Notes: generated by a model from the letters alone, not told the origin. 64,000 bases of DNA from Sediminibacterium sp. KACHI17 (GCF_040362915.1 NZ_AP029612.1:2294001-2358000), one strand, 5' to 3'. Shown: positions 8,291-16,648, counted from the stretch's first letter. A program made the numbers and translations.

Positions 8291-8342
8291 CGGAAATACC
8301 CCTGTGTTATCTCTTTTGCTCCTCTTCTCTGCGGTTTAAAAA
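8291..8342. repeat. Short word-repeat R4a
   Basis: CTGTGTTATCTC, CTCCTCTTCTCTGCGG and TTTAA words. They resemble those between pnuC and the NadR-like gene (18597-18672: CTCCGTGTATCTCTGCG). Lies between the membrane-protein gene stop and the pxpB start. Confidence 0.35.
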
Positions 8343-9041
8343 TCACTGCAATACAAAAAACTCTATATATACACCCAATAATATATGCCAAATAAGATAG
8401 TGTCCATAACGAATCATCAATGCACCAAGGAATCCCGCTTTTTTATATTGATATGCTTGCCAAAGATTCATAGCAAACCCGGAAGCTAATGCATAGAGTA
8501 TGAACCAGGTATTTCCTGAAGGCCACTGTTCAAGCGGCTCTCGAATAGCCGTAAGAATGGCCACACACCAAAAAACAGTTGCACGATGTTTTCCTTTCAG
8601 GAGTTTTTCAGAGATCAGCCATAATAGTAAAGTGATTGGAATAAGGCGATAAAAGATTTCTATTTCCAAAGCGCCGGAACTGTACAGTGATAAAGAGTAG
8701 GGAAAAGGTTGCAAAAAAGGAGGTAAATCAGTGTAAGGCTCAGGATGCATAAGGAAGCCAACAATGATCACATCAGGAATGGCAAACAGAAAACCGATCA
8801 ATAACGGCTGCCAAATACGATGACGGTTACTAACAGAAGGATCGGTTAATTCAGGTAAACCCGCTTCCCTTTGTATTAAAATAAATGGAAGACCTGCCAA
8901 AAGAATAAGCCAGCTGTTCCAATTCCATACACGTATACCGGTTTGGGTTTTGGCAAGTATAGGACTCCATAATACAGTTATTGCAGCAATCGCAAGCAGT
9001 AGTATAAAAATGAATAAAGATCTTTTCTTTAAAGTACTCAT
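8343..9041 (-). CDS. CPBP-like intramembrane protein, 232 aa
   Basis: A polytopic membrane protein with about six to seven helices. EIEIFYR (about 128-134) resembles the EExxxR motif of CPBP/CAAX-protease-like membrane proteins. The last third has FAMNLWQAYQYKKAG and a His-containing RYGHYLIWH segment, which corresponds to the FxxxH/HxxxN helices of that family. The first Glu pair is not canonical (E-x-E instead of EE), so protease activity is doubtful. It lies upstream of the pxp operon on the same strand but is separated from it by a word-repeat. Confidence 0.55.
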   Translation of the reverse strand: MSTLKKRSLFIFILLLAIAAITVLWSPILAKTQTGIRVWNWNSWLILLAGLPFILIQREAGLPELTDPSVSNRHRIWQPLLIGFLFAIPDVIIVGFLMHPEPYTDLPPFLQPFPYSLSLYSSGALEIEIFYRLIPITLLLWLISEKLLKGKHRATVFWCVAILTAIREPLEQWPSGNTWFILYALASGFAMNLWQAYQYKKAGFLGALMIRYGHYLIWHILLGVYIEFFVLQ

Positions 9042-9079
9042 AAGATCGGTTGTTCAGGGTAGTAAGATGATATGTTCAA

Positions 9080-9583
9080 TTATTGACCTTGGTATTTTTT
9101 TGGCATGATGAGTTTACTATCACCATCCCAATACACAGAAACGATATAATATCTTTTGCCATCATTGAATAATTGAATGCTGTTGATGCCTTGAGCTTTC
9201 ATAGGATTTCCATTCACGGTATAATCAGATTTATAGGTTGAGAATGCATGTGTGACTGCACCGTAACTTTCAGTGATGCGATTTAATTCTGCTTCTACAA
9301 AGCCGATCTCCTGTAATCTTTTTCCATTTCTTTCGATGTATTGTTCGGGTGTAATGGTGCGTATCACTTTACCACTGTCTTTGTGTAAGGCAACGGTCAT
9401 CATTCGCGCTTCTTTTGTAAAAAGATTTCTGAAACGATCCCAATCACGATTCTGAGTACTAGGCCCGGAGATCACATCGTACAATGCTTTGATAATGGCA
9501 TCTTCGGAAATAACATCCTGTTGGTATTGCGAATAAGCAACAGAAGAAAACAAGCAAGCGATTGCGATGAATATTTTTTTCAT
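9080..9583 (-). CDS. Secreted NTF2-like (SnoaL-type) protein, 167 aa
   Basis: A signal peptide (MKKIFIAIACLFSSVAYSQ) is followed by a single NTF2-like fold domain: an N-terminal helix region ALYDVISGP, then RDWDRFRNLFTKEARM, and beta strands ending in RYYIVSVYWD. This is the pattern of DUF4440/SnoaL-like proteins with WDRFRNLF at the cone entrance. No catalytic residues can be assigned. Three proteins of this fold occur in the window (this one, 11471-12292 and 47113-47598). Probably periplasmic. Confidence 0.7.
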   Translation of the reverse strand: MKKIFIAIACLFSSVAYSQYQQDVISEDAIIKALYDVISGPSTQNRDWDRFRNLFTKEARMMTVALHKDSGKVIRTITPEQYIERNGKRLQEIGFVEAELNRITESYGAVTHAFSTYKSDYTVNGNPMKAQGINSIQLFNDGKRYYIVSVYWDGDSKLIMPKKYQGQ

Positions 9584-9776
9584 AAGGAAGTTTTAGGTCA
9601 TCCAATTTAATACATATTGGGTTCCCGATTTTGTTTAAAAATCTGTTTTTCAAAATTTCACAATGCAAAATTTTAACGATTTCGGCAATCTAAAATGTTG
9701 TCGATATCGTACATATAAGTTTTTGCATCATCCTAGAACCATTGATAATAAAGGATTTCAGGTGAAAATAATTTTT

Positions 9777-9792
9777 TGGCACAGTACTTGAA
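9777..9792 (+). promoter_or_regulatory. Possible sigma-54 promoter (TGGCAC-N5-TTGAA)
   Basis: TGGCAC at 9777-9782, five bases, then TTGAA at 9788-9792. GG and the GA that replaces the usual GC are separated by exactly 10 bases, as -24/-12 elements require. It lies 44 bases before the ATG of the Ala/Thr-rich protein gene. The -12 element deviates (TTGA rather than TTGC). No enhancer site or activator gene is visible nearby. Confidence 0.4.
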
Positions 9793-9836
9793 AAGGATAA
9801 AGCAGGAATCCGATTATTCACCAAAATCCATTTATC

Positions 9837-10442
9837 ATGAAAACAATGATGAAAGCAACAGCAGCCTTAGCGGGTCTATTCTTTTTACAGACCGCAGAGG
9901 CACAACTCGGTGTAAGAGCAACCACCAGTACAGCTACCAGAGCTACCGTTAATGCTACACGTGCTACTACAGCAGCAAGTAATGCAGCAGTAAGGGCAAC
10001 AGCCACTACGGGTAAGCTAACTTCAGCTACTGTTAATGCCACACGTGCCACCACTGCGGCAACCGTTGGTTCTGTAAATCGCGTAAAAGCCAATACAGAT
10101 GTAAATGCCAATGCGAGTGTAAAAGCATCTAGTCAGGCAGACCTGAATAGTAATGCAGGTGGAGAAGAAAGAGGTTTGGTTCGAGCTTCTTCTCGTTCTG
10201 AAGCTGATCTACATGCCAATGCCAACGCTAAACTCCCTTTGCGTGAAGGAGCGGAGATGGCTGGTGAGCAAAAAGATATGGCGAAAGAAAAAGTAGCAGA
10301 TGCTAAAACGAAGGCTGAAGCTGCAAAAGAAGCAGGCATGAACAAAGCCGCAGAAGTAAAAACAAAAGCAAAGGAAGCAAAACCATCTGTATCAGCATCA
10401 GGTGAAGTAAAAGCCAAGGGTTCTGTAAAATCCGGCAGCTAA
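9837..10442 (+). CDS. Exported Ala/Thr-rich repeat protein with LEA-like tail, 201 aa
   Basis: Signal peptide (about 1-22), then a low-complexity region of Ala, Thr, Asn and Arg. The 12-residue unit ATVNATRATTAA occurs twice (37-48 and 64-75), with degenerate copies around it. Residues about 92-135 are Ala/Asn/Ser-rich. Residues about 145-183 form an Ala/Lys/Glu amphipathic helix (KEKVADAKTKAEAAKEAG) like that of late-embryogenesis-abundant and other stress-protective proteins. The composition predicts an intrinsically disordered periplasmic or surface protein. Function unknown. A possible sigma-54 promoter precedes it, and an outer-membrane protein gene follows 70 bases downstream. Confidence 0.75.
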   Translation: MKTMMKATAALAGLFFLQTAEAQLGVRATTSTATRATVNATRATTAASNAAVRATATTGKLTSATVNATRATTAATVGSVNRVKANTDVNANASVKASSQADLNSNAGGEERGLVRASSRSEADLHANANAKLPLREGAEMAGEQKDMAKEKVADAKTKAEAAKEAGMNKAAEVKTKAKEAKPSVSASGEVKAKGSVKSGS

Positions 10443-10518
10443 AAAGTAAGGTCGATACCTAAATCGCAGATAGTATCCTGATAAGCCGTCGATAAAAACA
10501 TACTAAAACTTAATGGTT

Positions 10519-11361
10519 ATGAAAAAGTTCAAAAGCAACGCATTGCTTTTGCTGGCAATGTTTTGTCCCTTATTCCTCCTGGCACAAGAAGCCGGAGATG
10601 AAGCCAATAAGAAAAATGAATTCAGTGCGTCTATCAATTATCAATCGGCTTTACATTTTTTTGGTCGGACCGATAGTTTACGAAGCAGTGGTTTATTTCC
10701 CATATTAGGGTTTCAGTTCAAAGGAGGTTTGTATGCACAGGGAAATTTCATCTTTGTTCAGAATAGTATGCAATCGACGGCTTATACAGGTGCTACGATC
10801 GAAGCGGGGTATCGCTTTCCTGAGACAGAACATTTTTCCGGGAATCTTTTTTTGTCTCGCTTCTTATACAAGGATGAGAGCACATTGGTACAATCAGCCA
10901 TCAAATCACAAACGGGAGCTAACCTTAGTTATTTGAATAAAATACTCAACCTGAATGGAGGATTGAATTTGTTGTTCAGTGACAAGACAGATGTGAATGC
11001 CAGTTTGGGTGTAGATCATCTCTTCATTTTTAATAAGGGAATGAATAATGCAGCCATTGCAGTAGCGCCTTCTTTTACCGCTAATATTGGTACACAACAA
11101 TTCAGTAATACATACCTCGAACGAAAAAATGTATTGGGTATTCCTGTAACACAAAGAACAACAGAGAATATTACCCAATTCAATATACTTTCCTATGAAA
11201 TAGCCGTACCTGTTGTATTTGTCAAGGGCAAATGCAATCTGGCCATTACACCATCCTATGTAATGCCACAAAACCTGATAACAACGGCAGGAAGACCAGA
11301 TCTTTCAGAGCGGGGAAAAAGCATGTTCTATCTGAATCTTTCTGCCGGTATCAGGCTTTGA
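10519..11361 (+). CDS. Outer-membrane beta-barrel-like protein, 280 aa
   Basis: The start is set at MKKFKSNALLLLAMFCPLFLLAQ, a normal signal peptide; a second ATG lies two codons upstream at 10513. The mature part has alternating aromatic/polar strands (FSASINYQSALHFFGRT, GGLYAQGNFIFVQ, ATIEAGYRFPET) and ends in YLNLSAGIRL, as outer-membrane barrels do. No TonB or other domain is seen. It follows the Ala/Thr-rich exported protein and may share its promoter. Function unknown. Confidence 0.7.
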   Translation: MKKFKSNALLLLAMFCPLFLLAQEAGDEANKKNEFSASINYQSALHFFGRTDSLRSSGLFPILGFQFKGGLYAQGNFIFVQNSMQSTAYTGATIEAGYRFPETEHFSGNLFLSRFLYKDESTLVQSAIKSQTGANLSYLNKILNLNGGLNLLFSDKTDVNASLGVDHLFIFNKGMNNAAIAVAPSFTANIGTQQFSNTYLERKNVLGIPVTQRTTENITQFNILSYEIAVPVVFVKGKCNLAITPSYVMPQNLITTAGRPDLSERGKSMFYLNLSAGIRL

Positions 11362-11446
11362 CAATTGAACAATATCCAATGATAAATATGGAATGATGAA
11401 GTGATTCTTTATCTCTCTTGTTTTCTATAGGTTCCCTGCCAAGGGA

Positions 11447-11472
11447 AGAGCCCGGTAGTCTTATCGGGCTCT
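11447..11472. terminator. Hairpin between convergent genes
   Basis: Perfect 8-bp stem AGAGCCCG/CGGGCTCT with a 10-base loop. It touches the stop codon of the leftward gene ending at 11471. The T-run is weak on both sides, so it is a weak but probably bidirectional terminator. Confidence 0.5.
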
Positions 11473-12292
11473 ATTGTTGATACCAATTCATGACTTGCAA
11501 GAGTAGTATCCATCCTGTTTTTTGCTTGGTCCAAATACGCAGGTAAGGTTGGGGTTCCTTATCCATCAATTTTCCGTAAGTAAAAGCCAGATCTTTTGCA
11601 GAAGAGATTCCTCCGCCAGTATAAGCAAGCTTCTTACCTGCTGAAAATTTTTGCAATGCGCTGAAAATATCTCTTGCGCCCATCAATGGTGCTTGTCCGT
11701 TTGTATTGAACCATGATTGAGTAGTCAGATAACCTTCTACAGCAGTTCCACCCTTTTGTTCTAACAAACGATTCAACGCTTCATCTGCATGCTGTACTTC
11801 TTCCATTGAAAAAGGAATGACGGTAATTTTGGAAAGATCCATGTCCATTGTCGATTCCGGAATATTGCGTTGATTCGAATAACGGACACCAAGATCGATC
11901 AATACTTTCCATTCTCCCTTTTCATCGATATGCCATACAGAACTATATTGGCCCCTTCCTGACACAGAATCTTTTGAGCTTCTTTGTACATGATAAGGAC
12001 CGGTTGTAAAACCAAAATCTTGCGAAGCACTAATGACAGCATATTCGGGTCCCCAATTTAATATGGTAGGTGATAGTGGTTGTTGCTTGTATTGTTGAAT
12101 ACCATTTTTGGGCTCGGCGCCATTGAATACAATACCATTCTTATCTAAAAAATGAGAAAACCCGGTCGGTATTCCTTGCTGAACCGTATAACGGGCGAAA
12201 GATCTTTCTGCATGAATCAATCCATGTATTCCTTTTTGTGAGTACCCGTTAACAGATAGGAAAGTGAGGAGACAAAGAAAAAAGGCTTTCAT
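11471..12292 (-). CDS. Secreted protein with two NTF2-like halves, 273 aa
   Basis: Signal peptide (MKAFFLCLLTFLSVNGYSQ), then a first half with AERSFARYTVQQGIPTGFSHFLDKNG and GPEYAVIS, and a second half with ADEALNRLLEQKG and FTYGKLMD ending in WILLLQVMNW. Both match DUF4440/SnoaL-like proteins, where an N-terminal helix carries E/D and a terminal strand ends in W. Probably a periplasmic protein of unknown activity. The upstream region (12293-12930) is unusually long and structured. Confidence 0.6.
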   Translation of the reverse strand: MKAFFLCLLTFLSVNGYSQKGIHGLIHAERSFARYTVQQGIPTGFSHFLDKNGIVFNGAEPKNGIQQYKQQPLSPTILNWGPEYAVISASQDFGFTTGPYHVQRSSKDSVSGRGQYSSVWHIDEKGEWKVLIDLGVRYSNQRNIPESTMDMDLSKITVIPFSMEEVQHADEALNRLLEQKGGTAVEGYLTTQSWFNTNGQAPLMGARDIFSALQKFSAGKKLAYTGGGISSAKDLAFTYGKLMDKEPQPYLRIWTKQKTGWILLLQVMNWYQQ

Positions 12293-12468
12293 TTTTTATT
12301 AAAATTAAAGATCCGGTCACAAGAAAATGGAGAGAATTCGATGGACGGTGCTAAAATGAGAACAGGTTACACACTTGTTATGTAACCTGTTTGCTCTGCT
12401 TCTAACATACTGCTTATAAAAAACCCAAACTTGCCATAGTTAAAACCCTTTGCAGGGTTGCTCTCGCC

Positions 12469-12546
12469 TTATGCGAGTGTTGTCGATTTTTTACCACCGG
12501 CGATCACTGCTATGATCAATGCGGTTGTAATGAATTTCCCTTTCAT
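12469..12546 (-). CDS. Possible 25-codon leader peptide
   Basis: MKGKFITTALIIAVIAGGKK followed by STTLA and a stop. It is a short basic-hydrophobic peptide. Its stop codon lies in the loop of the CTCGC/GCGAG hairpin, followed by a second hairpin, and the next gene on this strand is the NTF2-like protein 180 bases away. It could be a leader peptide, a small membrane peptide or chance. No strong ribosome-binding site is visible. Confidence 0.25.
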   Translation of the reverse strand: MKGKFITTALIIAVIAGGKKSTTLA

Positions 12547-12796
12547 GTGCTGATTTTTTTATTTGATACTGCAAAAGTGCATTTATAAACTCCCTTATTC
12601 AACCGCATTTCCATGTGAAAAACAGTAGCGGTATATTGTATTCATCTTCTCTTTTTAACATTCTTCACTTTCTATCCGCATTAATCACCGCCTGTCAGTG
12701 TAATGCCCGGTTTTGCTGTTAAAAAAGGCATCACATAAGTATGTGGTTTTGGGAGTAAATATTTTGATAAGGGAGCGTGGAGTAGTAACTTTATTA

Positions 12797-12862
12797 GTGA
12801 GAAGTGGGTAGTCAATAGTGAGTAAAAATATTCACTACCCACTATTGACTATTCACTATTAG
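12797..12862. repeat. Shuffled-word inverted repeat R5
   Basis: AGTGGGTA (12803-12810) is complementary to TACCCACT (12836-12843). GTCAATAGTG (12811-12820) is complementary to CACTATTGAC (12840-12849). The right-hand partners overlap and are in a different order, so two alternative hairpins compete. The words GTCAATAGTG and GTGAATAGT recur inside the NadR-like gene. Confidence 0.6.
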
Positions 12863-12930
12863 CGATAACATTGTTATGCGATTGTTGAACAAAAGAATAG
12901 CCGGTAGTTTTGATGCAGTAAAAGAACGTT

Positions 12931-13563
12931 ATGACCAAATTATTGATTTACGAAGATAACCCCCAGCTACGTGAAGGTCTGACCATGTTGATCAATGGAT
13001 CTGATGGATTTGAAGTATTGTCTGCATTCAAGAATTGCAACAATGTAGAAGACGAAGTGCGTGCTTTCAAACCCGACGTGATATTGATGGACATTGATAT
13101 GCCGGGTACCAATGGTATTGAAGGACTCAAAAGAATCCGTGAGATCGATACTGATGTGAAAATTCTGATGCTGACAGTTTTTGATGATAACAAAAATGTA
13201 TTTGATGCTATCAGCAATGGCGCAAATGGATATGTACTCAAGAAAACACCGCCGGCTCGTTTATTAGAATATATACAGGAAGCGCAAACAGGTGGCGCAC
13301 CGATGACTTCTTCTATAGCAACACAAGTATTAAGAATGTTCTCTTCTCTAAACAATGAAAAAGGAGAAGACTATGATTTGTCTGAAAGAGAGAAACAAGT
13401 ATTACAATTGCTGGTAAACGGATATAGTTATAAAATGATCGCTTCTGAAATGTTCATTGCAATTGATACAGTTCGTTCGCATATCAAAAAGATATACGAG
13501 AAACTACATGTGAATAGTAAGAGTGAAGCGGTAGCGAAAGCTTTTAGAAATAAAATTGTATAG
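12931..13563 (+). CDS. NarL/FixJ-family response regulator, 210 aa
   Basis: An N-terminal receiver domain (about 1-120) has the acidic pair ED at 8-9, phosphoacceptor Asp54 in ILMDIDMPG and Lys in VLKKTPP (about 104). A C-terminal LuxR-type helix-turn-helix (about 145-205) has LSEREKQVLQLLVNGYSYKMIA and TVRSHIKKIYEKLHVNSKSEAV. A transcription regulator controlled by phosphorylation. No histidine kinase is adjacent, so it is an orphan. The stop is followed by a word-repeat and then a strong hairpin terminator. Confidence 0.9.
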   Translation: MTKLLIYEDNPQLREGLTMLINGSDGFEVLSAFKNCNNVEDEVRAFKPDVILMDIDMPGTNGIEGLKRIREIDTDVKILMLTVFDDNKNVFDAISNGANGYVLKKTPPARLLEYIQEAQTGGAPMTSSIATQVLRMFSSLNNEKGEDYDLSEREKQVLQLLVNGYSYKMIASEMFIAIDTVRSHIKKIYEKLHVNSKSEAVAKAFRNKIV

Positions 13564-13626
13564 CGAAGAGACAAGAACAAAGAATCAAGAGACAGGAAAG
13601 CAACAAGGAATCAAGGATCAATTTTA
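13562..13626. repeat. Shuffled-word repeat R6a
   Basis: AGACAAGAACAAAGAATC, AAGAGACAGG and CAAGGAATCAAGGATC words begin inside the stop codon of the response regulator gene. The same words in inverse orientation occur at 24765-24802. Confidence 0.4.
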
Positions 13627-13676
13627 AACAGCTCCGGACTTTAGTCAGGCGAATAAAAATTATTCTTCGAGTTTTT

Positions 13677-13712
13677 AAATGCAGGTTGTAAAAGACCTGC
13701 ATTTTTTGTTTT
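13677..13712 (+). terminator. Rho-independent terminator
   Basis: Perfect 10-bp stem AAATGCAGGT/ACCTGCATTT with an 8-base loop and a T-run. It ends transcription of the response regulator gene about 115 bases upstream. Confidence 0.8.
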
Positions 13713-13740
13713 AAAACGTACGTTAAAGTCCATATAACCC

Positions 13741-13776
13741 GCTTGTAGCTTGCAGCTTACCGCTCGCAGCTTCTAC
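13741..13776. repeat. Word-repeat sharing the words of R1
   Basis: CTTGTAGCTTGCAGCTTACC and CGCAGCTTCTACC are direct near-repeats of the words found at 288-410. No coding sequence is seen between 13564 and 13906; this region holds R6a, the terminator and this repeat. Confidence 0.4.
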
Positions 13777-13906
13777 CTTCCATCCATCCCAACCACATTT
13801 TTGTGTGATTGGCTGCCGGATTTTGCCGTTTTATGTTTGTCCAGTGATCGCAACAAAACAGGTTGTTTTCTGCAGATCATCATTGAAACACTTAATACTA
13901 ACAAAC

Positions 13907-14542
13907 ATGAACATGAAAAGTAAAACCTTGCAAATTACCGTAGCAGTACTCTCGGTAATGGCTACGGTCGCTGCTTGCAGTGAAGCGGGAAGTGCTGATA
14001 AAGAGACCAAAAAAGAAGACATCTCTACTATTCGTAAAAAGGAAAAAGATGAATTGATCGCACGCGGTAAGTACCTGGTTACAGTATCCGGATGCAACGA
14101 TTGTCATTCTCCGAAAATCATGACCCCGATGGGGCCGATTCCTGATACAACAAGATTAATGTCTGGCTATCCATCTGAAAAAGGGATTCCAACATTGAGT
14201 GAAGCTTTGGCAAAAGATCAGAACTGGGTAAAAATGTCGCCTGATGTTACTGCTTTTGCAGGTCCGTGGGGTATGACATTTGGCGCCAACCTGACGCCGG
14301 ATGAAGCTACGGGTATTGGTAACTGGACAGAAGAAGTCTTTGTAAAAACCATTCGTACGGGTAAACATCTCGGACAAGAAGGAGGAAGACCGGTGATGCC
14401 GCCAATGCCATGGTATGTGATCGCAAAGATGACGGATGAAGACCTCAGTTCTATGTATCAATATCTGATGTCATTGCCTGCGATCAGTAACCGAGTTCCG
14501 GCACCGATTCCACCAAATGAAATCAAGATCACTAAACAATAG
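13907..14542 (+). CDS. Cytochrome c-like lipoprotein, 211 aa
   Basis: The start is chosen at MNMKSKTLQITVAV, giving a lipoprotein signal ending in TVAAC (Cys about 24). The mature protein carries one heme-attachment motif CNDCH (about 65-69) and Met candidates such as MPPMPW (about 166-171) for the sixth ligand, and ends in a helix MTDEDLSSMYQYLMSLP typical of class I cytochrome c. It is probably a membrane-anchored periplasmic electron carrier. The following lipoprotein gene begins 7 bases after its stop, so the two form an operon. Confidence 0.85.
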   Translation: MNMKSKTLQITVAVLSVMATVAACSEAGSADKETKKEDISTIRKKEKDELIARGKYLVTVSGCNDCHSPKIMTPMGPIPDTTRLMSGYPSEKGIPTLSEALAKDQNWVKMSPDVTAFAGPWGMTFGANLTPDEATGIGNWTEEVFVKTIRTGKHLGQEGGRPVMPPMPWYVIAKMTDEDLSSMYQYLMSLPAISNRVPAPIPPNEIKITKQ

Positions 14543-14549
14543 ATAAACA

Positions 14550-15374
14550 ATGAGAAAGGGTATACACAGATGGATAGGCCGCTTACTGGCAATGACCACT
14601 TTGGTTGTATTGATTGCCGGATGTACAAAAGAGTTTGAAGCAGATCTTCCAGATCCAAATCCAGGTACACCGGGTAATACCAAAAAACTGAGTAAGATCA
14701 GTTATGATGATGGTAGTTATATGTCAATTCAATACAACGCAGAAGGTAAGCCAATCAAGATCATAGATCTTCAGAAGAATAGTGGTGGCGATGATACCAA
14801 TATTTATACATTAAGTTATAATGGCGATAAGTTAGTTGAAATGTCAGTAACTGATGGCACCAAATACAAGTATACGTACACAGGAGCGAATGTTACAAAA
14901 GTTGAGATCGTATCACCCAACAATGTTGTTATTGCATACTATGCATACACGTATCAGGATGGACGTTTGATTCGTACGGATGGATACGGCAGTATTACCG
15001 GAACAATCAGTGCTACACCCAATGTGCGTTTTGATCTAGCCTATTATGCCAACGGAAATATCAAATCAATGACAACCTGGTACCAGGATTACAGTACCGG
15101 TGTATTAGAGAAGTCTGATGTGTATGAGATCGAAACCTATGATAATAAGCGAAACACCAGCTTACTGTTTGAAAATAATCCGTATCTACCCTTGTTAATG
15201 ATAGTGCCAAATAATCCTTTGACAGAAAAGCACTACGATAATGCGGGTCAAGCTTATGCTACTGTGACCCATACATATACATATGATGATCAGGGAAATC
15301 CGCTGACCCGTAAAACGGTGACCAAAGAAACAGGCATGCAGGATGAGATAACCACGACCACATTCCAATATTAA
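14550..15374 (+). CDS. Lipoprotein with YD/RHS-like repeats, 274 aa
   Basis: A long basic N terminus leads to a lipobox (LVVLIAGC, Cys about 25) followed by a linker rich in Pro/Gly/Asn. The mature domain repeats a YD-like pattern: KISYDDGSYMSIQYNAEGKP, YTLSYNGDKLVEM, YTYTGANVTKVE, YTYQDGRLIRTDGYG, YTYDDQGNPLTRKT. These are DUF4595-type or RHS-like beta-hairpin repeats, common in Bacteroidota surface lipoproteins. No enzymatic domain is visible. It lies 7 bases after the cytochrome gene. Confidence 0.7.
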   Translation: MRKGIHRWIGRLLAMTTLVVLIAGCTKEFEADLPDPNPGTPGNTKKLSKISYDDGSYMSIQYNAEGKPIKIIDLQKNSGGDDTNIYTLSYNGDKLVEMSVTDGTKYKYTYTGANVTKVEIVSPNNVVIAYYAYTYQDGRLIRTDGYGSITGTISATPNVRFDLAYYANGNIKSMTTWYQDYSTGVLEKSDVYEIETYDNKRNTSLLFENNPYLPLLMIVPNNPLTEKHYDNAGQAYATVTHTYTYDDQGNPLTRKTVTKETGMQDEITTTTFQY

Positions 15375-15421
15375 TACTTGAAGATCAGTTAGTTATATAG
15401 AAATAACCCTGTGTGAACCAG

Positions 15422-15449
15422 GCCTCGGTCAGTAGATCGGGGCTTTTTT
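15422..15449 (+). terminator. Rho-independent terminator
   Basis: Stem GCCTCG/CGGGGC (one G-T pair), 10-base loop and six T. It follows the cytochrome-lipoprotein pair. Confidence 0.65.
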
Positions 15450-15557
15450 GTGTGATAAAAATCCGACATAAAAACCCGCAAATTCATGCATTTCACATAT
15501 TTGTGTGGTTGTAAAACGGCATAAACGGGGATACTTTTGTCTGGTAATTCAAAAGAT

Positions 15558-15788
15558 ATGAAAGCAGCATTACAAAATTTGGTACTCTACTTGCTCTGTG
15601 CAGCAAGTGTTGTATTGGCTGCCCCCACCCATTCAACACTTCTTTCACATCCGGCCAAAAAAGACGGAGCAAGCGTTTTTTCCAGACCGTCTTGTGTAAA
15701 AGAACGCTCTTATTACACACAACAAAAGGAGGCGAAACCGGCACCGGTTTCGGTTCTGGAAGGTTCGGCCCGCTTCGAGCTTTGGTAA
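15558..15788 (+). CDS. Possible small exported protein, 76 aa
   Basis: MKAALQNLVLYLLCAASVVLAAP is a good signal peptide. The mature part (about 54 residues) is basic and featureless with one Cys, ending in SARFELW. A TATTTG-containing box lies about 60 bases upstream. No family is recognised. The signal peptide argues for a real gene, but the mature part could be chance reading, so confidence is limited. Confidence 0.35.
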   Translation: MKAALQNLVLYLLCAASVVLAAPTHSTLLSHPAKKDGASVFSRPSCVKERSYYTQQKEAKPAPVSVLEGSARFELW

Positions 15789-15902
15789 GGCTTTGAGGGT
15801 TTTCGATATCCGAAAAACCCGCTGCAAGCACCTGATTGCCCTCGTATTTTGATTATTTTTGTGGTGTGATAAATAGTTTATCACCGCTTAAATGAAACAG
15901 GT

Positions 15903-16502
15903 ATGATCAAAACAGGCAATCCCGTTATCAGCATTTATACAGAGATGACCCCCAATCCGGAAACCATGAAGTTTGTGGCCAACAAACTCTTATATCCCGG
16001 TAAGAGCATTGATTTTGCTGAGGAAGCTTTGGCGGGCCCATCACCATTGGCCAAGGAACTATTCAGTTTTCCTTTTATTAAAAGTGTATTCATCGCAAGC
16101 AATTTTGTGACCCTTACCAAAACATCTGATACCGAAGATTGGCAGGATGTAATACCCACTATCAAAGAATTCCTGAAGGAATATCTGGAAAATGGTGGTG
16201 TGGTGGTAAATGACGAAGAAGTTGCCAAAGTGAAGCCTGAAGCCAGCAATGCGGTGAGTGCTGATGATGATGACATTGTAAAACGAGTGAAAGAATTATT
16301 GGAGAATTATGTGAAGCCAGCCGTTGAAATGGATGGCGGAGCGATCCAATTCAAAAGTTATAATGACGGCGTTGTAAACCTGATGTTACAGGGAAGTTGT
16401 AGTGGATGTCCTTCTTCAATGATCACCCTGAAGGCTGGTATTGAAGGAATGATGAAACGAATGATCCCAGAAGTAAAAGAAGTGGTGGCCGAAGCCGAAT
16501 AA
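15903..16502 (+). CDS. NifU-family Fe-S cluster carrier (Nfu type), 199 aa
   Basis: N-terminal Nfu domain (about 8-95; TEMTPNPETMKFVANK, FPFIKSVFIASNFVTLTK), a short acidic linker, then the NifU C-terminal domain (about 120-195) with the cluster-binding CSGCPSS (about 164-170). Such proteins accept and deliver [4Fe-4S] clusters to apo-enzymes in the cytoplasm. Length and order match the N-Nfu type. It is monocistronic, with a strong terminator directly after it. Confidence 0.9.
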   Translation: MIKTGNPVISIYTEMTPNPETMKFVANKLLYPGKSIDFAEEALAGPSPLAKELFSFPFIKSVFIASNFVTLTKTSDTEDWQDVIPTIKEFLKEYLENGGVVVNDEEVAKVKPEASNAVSADDDDIVKRVKELLENYVKPAVEMDGGAIQFKSYNDGVVNLMLQGSCSGCPSSMITLKAGIEGMMKRMIPEVKEVVAEAE

Positions 16503-16524
16503 ATCATGTGTTTGGTTTTTTGGA

Positions 16525-16558
16525 GCGTTGTATTCGTAAGGATACAACGCTTTTTTTT
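16525..16558 (+). terminator. Strong rho-independent terminator of the Nfu gene
   Basis: Perfect 9-bp stem GCGTTGTAT/ATACAACGC, 8-base loop, then eight T. Confidence 0.9.
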
Positions 16559-16648
16559 GCAGGTAACTGCCTGACTTAGCCGTTATCATTGTCATATACT
16601 AACCGGAAACTATATTTGTCTTCAGATCCAACCCTGCAATAAACTAAC

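Larger units (their letters stand above)
12293..12930. other. 638-base intergenic region with several hairpins
   Basis: Lies between divergent genes. Contents: a perfect 10-bp inverted repeat AACAGGTTAC/GTAACCTGTT (12361-12370 and 12382-12391); a hairpin AACCCT-TTGC-AGGGTT (about 12444-12459); a hairpin CTCGCcttatGCGAG (about 12463-12477); a possible 25-codon leftward ORF; and the word-repeat at 12797-12862. A -7-like TAGTTTTG lies about 28 bases before the regulator gene at 12931. No tRNA or known riboswitch was recognised. Confidence 0.5.

Noticed and set aside
9818..10111. 97-codon leftward ORF rich in Ala and Val opposite the repeat protein
   Set aside because: Arises from the Ala/Thr codon repeats read on the other strand.
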